DNA of 64,000 bases. Source: Bailinhaonella thermotolerans. GTDB taxonomy: Bacteria; Actinomycetota; Actinomycetes; Streptosporangiales; Streptosporangiaceae. The stretch lies in the NCBI RefSeq assembly GCF_003594875.1, contig NZ_QZEY01000019.1, forward strand, positions 1 through 64,000. Direction: 5' to 3'. Under the pieces are notes generated by a model. It saw only the letters and a list, made by a program, of their open reading frames with translations. It had not been told where the DNA came from and made no database searches. Of this stretch, positions 1 through 7,884 are shown piece by piece. Both the position numbers and the translations under genes were made by a program. Position 1 is the first letter of the stretch, and each line of letters starts with the position of its first letter.

Positions 1-42
1 GGCCGGATTTTGGCGCCACGCCGGAGGCCCGCCGGGCGGGTC

Positions 43-163
43 GGTGTTCCGTTAGGGGATCCCTCACCGGAACACCCGCCAGCCGGGGCAGGGCCCCAGG
101 TCGAGGTGTTCCGTAAAGGTGTTCCGGACTTCGTCCCGGTGACGGGGGGTCATACGGAACACT
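43..163. promoter_or_regulatory. Putative res site of the serine resolvase
   Basis: Four copies of TGTTCCG or its complement CGGAACA lie just before the resolvase gene. GGTGTTCCG at 43 faces CGGAACACC ending at 76, giving a 34 bp dyad. GGTGTTCCG copies at 104 and 119 are followed by ACGGAACACT at 154-163. Serine resolvases of the Tn3/Tn5053 type bind paired sites of about this size next to their own gene, where they also repress it. The subsite borders are inferred. Confidence 0.6.
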
Positions 164-170
164 GGCGGGC

Positions 171-758
171 GTGACCGAGACCCGCCGCGTCGGCTACGCC
201 CGCTGTTCCACCGATGAGCAGGACGTCCAGATCCAGACCGAGCAGCTGCGCGCGCTCGGCGTTCCCGAGGACCGGATCTACATCGACCGCGGCTTCTCCG
301 GTACCACCCGCCGCAACCGCGGCGGCCTCGACCAGGCCCTGGCCGCCGTCTGGCCCGGCAGCGTCTTCACCGTGACCAAGTTCGACCGGTTCGCCCGCAA
401 CGTCGAAGAGGCCTGCCAGATCCTGCGGGACCTGTCCGGCCGCGGCGTCCTGTTCGGCATGGGTGCCTCGATCTACGACTGGAACGACCCGTTCGGCCGG
501 CTGTTCCTGCAGACCCTGGCCATGGTCGCCGAGTTCGAGGCCAACATCGGGCACCAGCGCACGCGCGAGGGCATGGCCCTGGCCAAGAAGAACGGCAAGC
601 TCAAGGGCAAGCAGCCCAAACTCCCCGAACCCGCGCGCCGCTCCATCCGCCGCCGCTACGCCGAAGGCGAGGTCTCCCTGGCCGACCTGGCCACCGAATA
701 CAGCGTCGGCCGCTCCACCATCCACCGCATCATCCACGGCCCAGAAGAACCCCGGTAG
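171..758 (+). CDS. Serine resolvase (TniR/TnpR type)
   Basis: This 195-residue protein has the resolvase catalytic motif YARCSTDEQ near residues 9-17, with the nucleophilic serine at about 13. A helical dimer segment (FLQTLAMVAEFE) follows near residue 120, and a C-terminal helix-turn-helix (LADLATEYSVGRSTIHRI) lies near residues 168-186. The length is normal for the small resolvases that resolve cointegrates of replicative transposons. It starts with GTG right after the TGTTCCG dyads, so autoregulation is likely. Its place at one end of a tni-like operon supports a TniR role. Confidence 0.9.
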   Translation: MTETRRVGYARCSTDEQDVQIQTEQLRALGVPEDRIYIDRGFSGTTRRNRGGLDQALAAVWPGSVFTVTKFDRFARNVEEACQILRDLSGRGVLFGMGASIYDWNDPFGRLFLQTLAMVAEFEANIGHQRTREGMALAKKNGKLKGKQPKLPEPARRSIRRRYAEGEVSLADLATEYSVGRSTIHRIIHGPEEPR

Positions 759-830
759 ATCGCGCGGGCCGATCTCCGTTATGCCGGATTCGGGGGGCGG
801 AGTCGCCGCGCGCCCGGTTACGGTGCGGGC

Positions 831-1553
831 ATGGTGATGCGGTTGCTGCTGAAGCCCTTGCCCGCATCGTGGCCGGCGCCTGCGCGGCCGCCCGGGCTGC
901 GCGGCCTGCTCGCCCGGCTACGGGACCTGGCCGCGGCCGTACGGCGGCACGAGGACGTACACGAGCGCCTGCGGCGGGCGGCGACGCAGGCGCTCGTCTG
1001 GCAGGCCTACCAGCAGACGCTCGCCGAGCAAGAACGCCAGCGGCGCCGGCCCGCCGCCTTCGCCCAGGCGTGGAAGAACCACCTGACCGCCCTGCTGGCC
1101 GCCGACACCGTCGAGATCACGGGCCGACCGGCGATCACCGCCGCCGACCGCGATCCCGACCTGGCCTGGAGCCTGTACGCCGCCGTCAGCCGGGCCCGAG
1201 CCGAGGCGATCGCGCGAGCCGCTGCCACACCCAGCCGCCCGCGACACGTCGCCGACTCGCCCGCCTCGTGGTACGAGTTCACGATCGCCGCCGAGGACCA
1301 TCCGCTCGGGCGCGTCCAGTACACGGTCTGCCAGCCCTGCGGCGTCGGCCTCCTGCGAGGCATCAGCTTCCCGCTGGAGTGGCAGTTCTGCGGGCTCGGC
1401 ACCCTGGCCCTGCGCGAACTGGAGACGCGCCATCCGAGCCTGACCTGGTACACCACCGACCAATACGAGCACGCCAGGAGCTTCTACGAGCGGTACCGGA
1501 ACCGCAGCACCAGTCCCTGGACGGATGAGCCGCAGCCCTGCCCGCACGTGTAA
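831..1553 (+). CDS. GNAT-like protein of unknown role
   Basis: This 240-residue protein has an arginine-rich N-terminal half without recognised domains. Its last hundred residues resemble a GNAT acetyltransferase core: a glycine-rich GLGTLALRELETRHP segment is followed by HARSFYERY, the usual position of the C-terminal tyrosine segment in that family. It lies between the resolvase and the transposase on the same strand, so it may be a passenger or an accessory gene of the transposon. No substrate can be named. The GNAT assignment is by pattern only. Confidence 0.6.
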   Translation: MVMRLLLKPLPASWPAPARPPGLRGLLARLRDLAAAVRRHEDVHERLRRAATQALVWQAYQQTLAEQERQRRRPAAFAQAWKNHLTALLAADTVEITGRPAITAADRDPDLAWSLYAAVSRARAEAIARAAATPSRPRHVADSPASWYEFTIAAEDHPLGRVQYTVCQPCGVGLLRGISFPLEWQFCGLGTLALRELETRHPSLTWYTTDQYEHARSFYERYRNRSTSPWTDEPQPCPHV

Positions 1554-1754
1554 GTGCCCGGCCGGGGCCGCGCCGGGCCGGCGCGCATCGAGCGGCCACC
1601 GCCTGGGCTGGATTCCTGCACTTCCCCCAAGTTCCTCAACTGTCCGTAATTCTCCTGCTACATTCCGGTTGGTTCACCCGATGTGCGGGGTGAGCTGCGG
1701 TGCGTCCGGGCTTTCCGTGGGAGTCCGGTCCCCCTTTGTGCCGGAGGTCTGGGG

Positions 1755-3359
1755 ATGGCGTGGGTCAGCGCCGAGCAGCGGCAGGCCGCGATCACGCGGT
1801 TACGGCAACTTCGCCAGACGGGCGATCTGGCGGCGGCGCACGTACGGCTGGCCGCCGACGGGCTCGGGATCACCGAGCGGACGGTGTGGCGGTGGCTCGC
1901 CACCCCCGGCCAGGACCGCGCGCCGCAGGGGCGCCAGCCGTACCGGCTGAGCGAGACCGACCGGGAGGCCTACGCCTACTTCCGGGGCAACGTGACGGCG
2001 GTCCACCGCGCCCGGGCCGCCGCGGTGGGCGGGCGGGCCACGGCGGCCGGTGTCCCGGTGCCCGACTTCCTGCGGCAGGGCTGGGCGCAGGCGCCGCCGC
2101 TCGCCCGGCGGACGCTGGCCGAGGCCTTCGCCCGGGAGCTGACCACCGCCGAGCGGGCGGCCTGGCGCACCGGGGAACAGGGCCGGCGGGCCGCTTCGGT
2201 GTATCTGAGTCGGCCGGCGGCCGGGCGCAACCAGGTCTGGGAGCTTGATCACAAGAAGCTGCCGATCCTGGTGCTGCCGCCGCGGGGCCCGGCGGTGTGC
2301 CCGTGGCTGACCTCGGTGGTGGACGACGGCACCCGGAGCCTGGTGGGGTGGGCGATCGCGCTGAGCCCGCACGCCGGCACCGTGCTGACCGCGGTGCGGA
2401 TGGCGCTGGTGTACGACCCGCAGCGTGGCCCGTTCGGCGCCGTACCGGCGGCGGTGCGCATCGATCGCGGGCTGGAGTTCGCCGCGGTCGCGGTCCGCGA
2501 CGCGCTGGCGGCGCTGTGCGTGGACACCTGCCGGCTTCCGGCGTTCCAGCCGCACCGCAAGGGCAAGATCGAGCGTCTGCACGCCACGATCGACAGCACG
2601 TTGCTGGCCGGTCTGCCCGGCTACACCGGCGGGCCGCGGGATGCGTCGGGGCGGCTGTACGGGCCGGTGGATGACCGGGCCGCCGCCCGCGCCCGCGTCG
2701 GGGCGGTCGTCGCGGGCGGCGGGGCGGGGCCGATGCGGATCGAGCGCTTCGCCGCCCTGTTCGCCGACTGGGTGCGCTGGTACAACCACGACAAGCCGCA
2801 CGCGGGCCTGGGCGGGCGGACCCCGGTGCAGGCGTGGTGCGAGGATGTCGGCCCGCTCGCGCGCATCGGCGCCAACCGGCTGCGGCACCTGCTGCTGGCC
2901 GCCGAGGAACGCACCGTCGGCAAGGACGGCATCCGCAAGGGCGGCCTGACCTACATCGCCCCCGAGCTGGTCGGGATGGGCAGGGAGAAGGTGCTGATCC
3001 GGTTCATGCCGCACGATGACCGGTTCATCGAGGTCTACCGGGGCGGGGTGCACCTGTGCACCGCCCACCCGGCCGACCGGCTCACCGCCGAGCAGAGCGA
3101 GGCGATCCGCGCGCACGCCCGCGCCGAGGCCCGGCGGCTGGGCGCCGCCCGCCGCAAGGCCGCCGCCCGGGCCCGCGTCGAGCTGGCCCCGCTCACCGGC
3201 GACGGTCCCGCCGAAGACAGCCGGGTCCACCCGGCGGCGGCCGGCGACGAACTCGCCACGCGCCGCGGCCCGCGCGGTGGCCAGCGGGACGCCCTGCTGC
3301 GCAGCAAGGCCCGCACCGACCTGCTCCTGAACCCCGAGACCGGCGCCGAGCCGGGGTGA
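1755..3359 (+). CDS. DDE transposase of the TniA/TnsB/Mu type
   Basis: This 534-residue transposase has an N-terminal helix-turn-helix (GITERTVWRWL, about residues 38-48), then an rve catalytic core. WELDHKK carries Asp165, VVDDGT Asp190/191, RIDRGLEF Asp237 and GKIERLH Glu273. The Asp237-Glu273 spacing leaves 35 residues between them, the DD35E pattern. A Mu-type C-terminal beta-barrel follows (GLTYIAPEL to about residue 430). It starts at ATG 1755 because GGAGG lies seven bases before it; an open frame extends further upstream. It acts on the transposon ends with the ATPase encoded directly downstream. Confidence 0.92.
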   Translation: MAWVSAEQRQAAITRLRQLRQTGDLAAAHVRLAADGLGITERTVWRWLATPGQDRAPQGRQPYRLSETDREAYAYFRGNVTAVHRARAAAVGGRATAAGVPVPDFLRQGWAQAPPLARRTLAEAFARELTTAERAAWRTGEQGRRAASVYLSRPAAGRNQVWELDHKKLPILVLPPRGPAVCPWLTSVVDDGTRSLVGWAIALSPHAGTVLTAVRMALVYDPQRGPFGAVPAAVRIDRGLEFAAVAVRDALAALCVDTCRLPAFQPHRKGKIERLHATIDSTLLAGLPGYTGGPRDASGRLYGPVDDRAAARARVGAVVAGGGAGPMRIERFAALFADWVRWYNHDKPHAGLGGRTPVQAWCEDVGPLARIGANRLRHLLLAAEERTVGKDGIRKGGLTYIAPELVGMGREKVLIRFMPHDDRFIEVYRGGVHLCTAHPADRLTAEQSEAIRAHARAEARRLGAARRKAAARARVELAPLTGDGPAEDSRVHPAAAGDELATRRGPRGGQRDALLRSKARTDLLLNPETGAEPG

Positions 3360-3363
3360 GACG

Positions 3364-4161
3364 ATGCCACGCCACTTCGCGAACCTGACCGGGGCGGCCA
3401 CGCTGCCCACCAGCGGCCTGCGGCTGACGGCCCGGGTCGTGGCCGACCTGATCGCCAACCAGGCGACCGGGGTCATCCACGGCGTGGCCGGTACCGGCAA
3501 GACCTACGCTGTCGAGGCCGCGCTCGAACACCTGGCCAGCGCCGCCCCGGCGCCCGGGCCGGCTCCCGAGCCGTACCGGCGGCCGGTGCCGGTGGCGACC
3601 TTCACCCTGGCCTTCCCCAGCCGGCCCACCATGCGCCTGGTCGCCGACGAGCTGCTCACCACGCTCACCGGCACCGCCGCCCCGACCAGCCGCAACCGCT
3701 TCTACCTGACCAACGCCCTGATCGAACTGCTGGCGGGGCTGCCCCGCCTGCTGGTCATCGACGAGGCCCAGCGCCTGACGGGCGACTGCATCGAGCTGCT
3801 GCGCCACCTGCACGACCACCCCGACACCCGCTTCGCCCTGCTGTACGTCGGCGGCGACGGCTGCTGGGAGGTGCTCTCGCGCGAGCCCATGCTGCGCTCG
3901 CGCGTCTTTCGGCGGCTGCCGTTCCACCCCTTGCGACGCGGCCAGATCCCGGCGCTGATCCGCGACTACCACCCCATCTACGCGAGCGCCAGCGACGCCC
4001 TGCTGCTGGAGATCGACGACGCCTACGCCCACGGCACGCTGCGGGACTGGGCGGTGTTCACCCGCACCGCCGTCGATCTGTGCCGCGAGGACGCCACCGG
4101 CCATATCACCGAGCGGGTCGCGCACAACGCCTACGCCCTGCTCGGCGGAGCCGACACATGA
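3364..4161 (+). CDS. AAA+ ATPase, TniB/TnsC-like transposition regulator
   Basis: The 265-residue protein has a Walker A motif GVAGTGKT at residues 40-47 and a Walker B motif LLVIDEAQRL near 129-138, placing it in the TniB/TnsC group of AAA+ transposition ATPases. These select target DNA and activate the DDE transposase. The gene begins four bases after the transposase stop and overlaps the next gene by ATGA, so the three are translated together. Its length fits TniB rather than the longer TnsC of Tn7. Confidence in family is high; target choice is unknown. Confidence 0.88.
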   Translation: MPRHFANLTGAATLPTSGLRLTARVVADLIANQATGVIHGVAGTGKTYAVEAALEHLASAAPAPGPAPEPYRRPVPVATFTLAFPSRPTMRLVADELLTTLTGTAAPTSRNRFYLTNALIELLAGLPRLLVIDEAQRLTGDCIELLRHLHDHPDTRFALLYVGGDGCWEVLSREPMLRSRVFRRLPFHPLRRGQIPALIRDYHPIYASASDALLLEIDDAYAHGTLRDWAVFTRTAVDLCREDATGHITERVAHNAYALLGGADT

Positions 4162-5714
4162 GCGACGTCGCCGCGGCCCGCGCCGCATCCCGCCCCCTCC
4201 CGGCCGCGCACCCCGACCTCGGCGGCGACGCGGCCGGGTGGCTCCCGCCGCGGCGCCGCCTCGCCGCCCCGACCGCGGTGATCGTGGTGGACAACCCCGC
4301 CGACGACGCGGCCGCCGCCGCGCACCTGGCCGCGCTGACCACCCCCTACGCCGCCCACGGCGGGCGCGTCATCATCCGGCCCACCCCCGGCGCCGCCGAC
4401 GCCGCAACCCTCGGCCTGGACGTCCTGGCCGCGGCCGCCAAGAACCCCACCGCCGCCAAGACCGAACGCCTGACCCACGCCAGCTGGGACCTCGCCGCCG
4501 CCTGGCTGCGCGGCATGACGATCAGCGATGTCGTGGTCGACCGCGCCCACCGGCTCACCGCCGACCAACTGCGCGCCGTCACCGCGCTGGCCGGCACCGC
4601 CCACGCCGTGCTGTGGCTGATCTGCGGCAACCCCCGCCCCCATCCGGGCGACCTGGCCTCCCGGGTGCGGGCGGCCGCCGCCCAGGCCCGGTTCACGGTG
4701 GGCGTCGAACAGATCAGCTTGGGCGAGTTCGTCGCCAGGCTCCCCGCCCCGTCGCCCCCGCCCGGTCCCAGCCTGCAGGAGGAGATCGCCGCCGCCTCCG
4801 CCCGGTGGCCGCCCCTGCCGGCCGAGGACTTCCTCACCTTCTTGGCCCAGGCCCGCCGCCTGCTGCCCCGGGCGGCCTTCACCGACGTCGCCGACCTGTA
4901 CTTCGCCGTCGCCGAGCGCGCCGACGCCTGGCTGCAGGCCCGCGAGCAGCTGAGCACACCCGGCCAGGAGTTCGCCTGCGGCCTGCAGGGCGCGCTCGCC
5001 GGCTGGCTCCGTGACCACATCCTGGGGCCGGCGCCCACCCCGCCGGTCGCGCTGGTGTCGCTGCGGGCCGTCCAGGCCGCCCTGTTCACCGAGGGCTACC
5101 TGCTGGCCTGGGACCAAGACGGCCTCGGCCCCGACCCTGCCCGCTGCCTGGCCGGCACCCTCACCCCCCAGCTGGGCCGGGCGCTGGCCACGATGTGCCG
5201 CACCGACGCCGCAGCCGCCACCGCCCTGTCCCTGCACCTCAACCACGGGCCCGCCCACTTCGACTTGATCCGCTGCGCCGACGTCGCCCCCGACGGATCC
5301 CTCATCCGCCCCCAGGCCGCGCACATCTGCAGCCCGCCGCCCTACACCTCGATCCGCTGGAACAGCTCCTGGGGGCCGCACCGCACCCCCGACGCCGCCT
5401 ATGAGGAGATGACCAGAGAACCGATCGTCATCCCGCCCGCCGTCCAGCCCGTCCTGGCCGCGCACCTGGCCTGGCGGCTGCGGGAGGCCGAACACGACTA
5501 CGATCCGCTGTTCGGCCACCCCAGCGAACCCGCCGTCCGCCCACCCACCCAGCTCCTGCGCCGCGCCATCGTCCGCACCTGCCGCCGCCTGGGCGTGCGC
5601 GCCCCCTGGATCCACGGCACCGACTGCGCCCACGGCACCGACATCGGCTACACCCCGCGGCCCCGCACCTGGATGAGCGAACGCGGCCTGATGCTGCACT
5701 CCCTCCCGCTGTGA
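4158..5714 (+). CDS. Unknown transposon protein with degenerate AAA-like N-terminus
   Basis: This 518-residue protein overlaps the ATPase stop by ATGA, which fixes its start. No Walker A motif is visible. However, DVVVDRAHRLTADQL near residues 123-137 aligns by eye with the Walker B segment of the neighbouring ATPase (VIDEAQRLTGD), and a hydrophobic strand with WLICGNP follows as in the ATPase sensor region. The C-terminal 120 residues are rich in His, Trp and Arg (for example RRLGVRAPWIHGTDCAHG) and match nothing I recognise. Operon position suggests a target-selection partner in place of TniQ. That role is inference. Confidence 0.6.
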   Translation: MSDVAAARAASRPLPAAHPDLGGDAAGWLPPRRRLAAPTAVIVVDNPADDAAAAAHLAALTTPYAAHGGRVIIRPTPGAADAATLGLDVLAAAAKNPTAAKTERLTHASWDLAAAWLRGMTISDVVVDRAHRLTADQLRAVTALAGTAHAVLWLICGNPRPHPGDLASRVRAAAAQARFTVGVEQISLGEFVARLPAPSPPPGPSLQEEIAAASARWPPLPAEDFLTFLAQARRLLPRAAFTDVADLYFAVAERADAWLQAREQLSTPGQEFACGLQGALAGWLRDHILGPAPTPPVALVSLRAVQAALFTEGYLLAWDQDGLGPDPARCLAGTLTPQLGRALATMCRTDAAAATALSLHLNHGPAHFDLIRCADVAPDGSLIRPQAAHICSPPPYTSIRWNSSWGPHRTPDAAYEEMTREPIVIPPAVQPVLAAHLAWRLREAEHDYDPLFGHPSEPAVRPPTQLLRRAIVRTCRRLGVRAPWIHGTDCAHGTDIGYTPRPRTWMSERGLMLHSLPL

Positions 5715-5733
5715 GCACCCCGGCCGGCCCGCG

Positions 5734-6678
5734 ATGAACTACGACACCCCCACACGGATGCACCTGCACGGGTTCACCACCCGGCTCCTGGCCAGCGGCC
5801 TGTCCCGGTGGGAGCTGGCCGACCTGCTCGGCGTCCACCCGCACGAGCTGTCCGAGGACGAACTCGCGGGCCTTGCCGACCGGCCCGTGCGCGTCCTCAT
5901 CGAACTGGCCCGCCGCCTCGACATGCACCCCGCCGACCTGGTCTACGAACTCGATCAGGTCCTGGCCAACCCGCGCATCCCTCCGCCCGCCGACCCGTTT
6001 ACCCCACCCGACCCGGCACCGCAGCCGCCGGCCGACCCGCTCGCCGACGCCCGCACCCTGATGGCGGCGCTCGCCCACGCGCCCTATGCGCTCACCCCCG
6101 ACCACTGCGCCCAGATCCTGCGCTGGCCCGGCCCCCGCGTCCACGCCGCCCTGGACACCCTGCGCGCCCACCCCGACCTCGCCGGGCCCCTGGCGCTACG
6201 CCACGAACCCCCCGGCGCCTACACCCTGACCCCCCGCCTCGGCCCGCTCACCCCCAGCCAGATCGAGGAACTGGCCACCACCCGGCCCCGCTACGACATC
6301 CTCGGCCGCGACCAGGCCACCGCCCTCTACACCGTGATCACCACCGGCTATCGCGAGGACTACGTCACCGGCCCCGCCCGTGACCGCATCCAGGAAGATC
6401 GCCTGCGCCAGGCCGGGCTCATCCACGGCGACCCCGACCACGGCCAGCCCCTGTACGCCAGCGACGACATCCTGTTCAGCCTCCGCCGCACCGGCCCCCG
6501 CCACAGCCCACGCTGGGACAGCGCCCACCGCCGCCGCCTGGACGCCGCCCAAGCCCGGGCCGCCGAACGCGCCCGCCACCAGCCACGGCAACCTGCTGCC
6601 CCCGACCTCGCCGAGTTGCACGCGCCGGGCGAGGAGGCGGTCGACCTCACCCCGTACGACACGCCCCCCACCGGCTGA
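5734..6678 (+). CDS. Unknown transposon protein with N-terminal helix-turn-helix
   Basis: The 314-residue protein starts 19 bases after the preceding stop. Residues 15-70 look like a helix-turn-helix: SGLSRWELADLLGVHPHEL is followed by PVRVLIELARRLDMHPADL, as in Cro/XRE-like domains. A proline-rich linker near 85-105 leads to a second helical region (YALTPDHCAQILRWPGPRV), possibly winged-helix. The C-terminus is basic and ends in an acidic tail. It is the last gene before the transposon end repeats. It may bind DNA at the end or the target, acting like TniQ or TnsD, but no zinc-finger motif of TniQ is present. Confidence 0.6.
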   Translation: MNYDTPTRMHLHGFTTRLLASGLSRWELADLLGVHPHELSEDELAGLADRPVRVLIELARRLDMHPADLVYELDQVLANPRIPPPADPFTPPDPAPQPPADPLADARTLMAALAHAPYALTPDHCAQILRWPGPRVHAALDTLRAHPDLAGPLALRHEPPGAYTLTPRLGPLTPSQIEELATTRPRYDILGRDQATALYTVITTGYREDYVTGPARDRIQEDRLRQAGLIHGDPDHGQPLYASDDILFSLRRTGPRHSPRWDSAHRRRLDAAQARAAERARHQPRQPAAPDLAELHAPGEEAVDLTPYDTPPTG

Positions 6679-6762
6679 CCGCGCCGGCGCGACGCGGGGG
6701 GACGGCGACGGGGTCGGCCCGGCAACAGCGGCGATCCTGATCAACATGTCCGCGTTCAGCGA

Positions 6763-6832
6763 CTGACAGATGACCCGCCACACCGCTGACAAATGGTCCG
6801 CCAACCCACTGACAAATACTCCGCCGTCGACA
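6763..6832. repeat. Transposase-binding repeats at the transposon right end
   Basis: Three 18 bp copies start at 6763 (CTGACAGATGACCCGCCA), 6786 (CTGACAAATGGTCCGCCA) and 6809 (CTGACAAATACTCCGCCG), exactly 23 bp apart. GTCGACA follows and ends at 6832. Read inwards, the end begins TGTCGAC, in keeping with the TGT tips of Tn7/Tn402 relatives. Regularly spaced repeats of this size are the TnsB/TniA binding sites in that superfamily. The repeats are directly seen; the exact tip and target duplication are inferred. Confidence 0.8.
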
Positions 6833-6851
6833 ACCGGCCCCGGGAACGTGG

Positions 6852-6880
6852 ACACCACCCTCGCCTCGCGAGGGTGGTGT
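6852..6880. terminator. 12 bp perfect hairpin beyond the transposon end
   Basis: ACACCACCCTCG at 6852-6863 pairs perfectly with CGAGGGTGGTGT at 6869-6880 around a five-base loop. There is no T-run, as is common for actinomycete terminators. It lies between the rightward transposon genes and the leftward SDR/AOS pair, so it probably ends transcription of the latter. Confidence 0.6.
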
Positions 6881-7074
6881 GGCCTCTACGGAGCTGTCAG
6901 CCCCACGTCCAGCCCATGATCGCCTCCTCGGTCCAGGGGGTAAAGGGGATCACCCGCGTGGTCACCGACCGTCCGCGCGCGGCCCGCCGGAGCAACCCTC
7001 AGGATGCGCGGGCGCCCCGCGACAGGGGCCAGCGGTCGCGGCCGGCGGGCGGGGACGGGGACCCCGGGGGCCGT

Positions 7075-7884
7075 TCAGGCGGGCAGGCGGGAGAAGTCCA
7101 GGGCGAACCGTGCGGCCAGGCGGCGCGGAAGGTGCCGCAGGGCCAGCCCGAGGACCTTGTAGGTCGCGCCGGGGGTGCTCACCGTACGGCCGCGCCGCAG
7201 GTCGCGCAGCGCCTGGGCGACGGCCTTCTCCGCCGGCAGCCATCGCCAGCCGGGGGTGGTGGAGTCGGGGATGCCGGCGCGGGCGTTGAACTCGGTGCGC
7301 ATGTCGCCGGGGCACAGCGCCATCACCCGCACCCCGGACTCGCGCACCCGGGCGCTGTGCGCCATCGCCTCGCTGAAGGCGAGCACGCAGGCCTTGCTCG
7401 CGCCGTAGGTGGAGTCGAGCCAGGCGGGGCCGTAGGCGGCCACCGAGGCGACGTTGATGATGGCGCCGCGGCCCCGGCCGATCATGGCCTGCACGGCCGC
7501 CACCGCCAGGGACACCTTGGCCACGGCGTTGACCGTCAGCAGGTACTCCTCCATCTCCACGGTGTTGCCGCTCGTCGGGGTGGAGTAGCCCAGGCCGGCG
7601 TTGTTCACCAGCAGGTCGATCGGCCGCTCCGGCCGGCGCAGCCGGTCGATGACCAGGGTGCGTCCCTCGGCGGTGGCCAGGTCGGCGCGCAGCGTCTCGA
7701 CGCGGTGCCCGGGCCCGGTCCGCAGCGCGGCGGCGACCTGGGACAGCCGCTGCCCGTCGCGGGCGACCAGGACCAGGTCGTGGCCGGCCGCGGCCAGCTG
7801 CCGCGCGAACTCGCGGCCGAGCCCGGCCGAGGCCCCGGTGACCAGCGCGGTGCCCGGCGCGGCCGCGGGGACGGCCCGGCTCAC
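7075..7884 (-). CDS. SDR-family oxidoreductase, 3-ketosphinganine-reductase-like
   Basis: This 269-residue classical short-chain dehydrogenase has the cofactor motif TGASAGLG at 16-23, NNAG near 93-96, Ser146, and the catalytic YGASK with Tyr159 and Lys163. The GTG start at 7884 overlaps the stop of the upstream synthase (GTGA), so the two are coupled. SDRs paired with alpha-oxoamine synthases often reduce the 3-keto product, as in sphingoid base synthesis. That specific reaction is inferred from the pairing, not from residues. An alternative is a ketoreductase of a secondary metabolite pathway. Confidence 0.8.
   Translation of the reverse strand: MSRAVPAAAPGTALVTGASAGLGREFARQLAAAGHDLVLVARDGQRLSQVAAALRTGPGHRVETLRADLATAEGRTLVIDRLRRPERPIDLLVNNAGLGYSTPTSGNTVEMEEYLLTVNAVAKVSLAVAAVQAMIGRGRGAIINVASVAAYGPAWLDSTYGASKACVLAFSEAMAHSARVRESGVRVMALCPGDMRTEFNARAGIPDSTTPGWRWLPAEKAVAQALRDLRRGRTVSTPGATYKVLGLALRHLPRRLAARFALDFSRLPA

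Larger units (their letters stand above)
1..6832 (+). mobile_element. Right part of a Tn5053/Tn7-superfamily transposon
   Basis: A co-directional block holds a serine resolvase with upstream dyads, a GNAT-like gene, a DDE transposase, a AAA+ ATPase, two further genes, and then three repeats spaced exactly 23 bp apart. This matches the Tn402/Tn5053 plan of TniR resolvase, res, TniQ, TniB and TniA, with iterated transposase sites at the ends. The right tip is predicted near 6832, so that the end read inwards begins TGTCGAC. The left end and any cargo lie upstream of the window. No recognisable TniQ is present. The assignment of the element is firm; the exact tip is inferred. Confidence 0.75.

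Noticed and set aside
1800-3500. A 566-codon frame antisense to the transposase
   Set aside because: The plus strand has all DDE motifs, so the antisense frame is a composition artefact.
4131-5699. A 522-codon minus-strand frame opposite the transposon gene
   Set aside because: Gly/Ala/Val-rich antisense frame created by high GC; no domains, and it opposes a gene with ATGA coupling.
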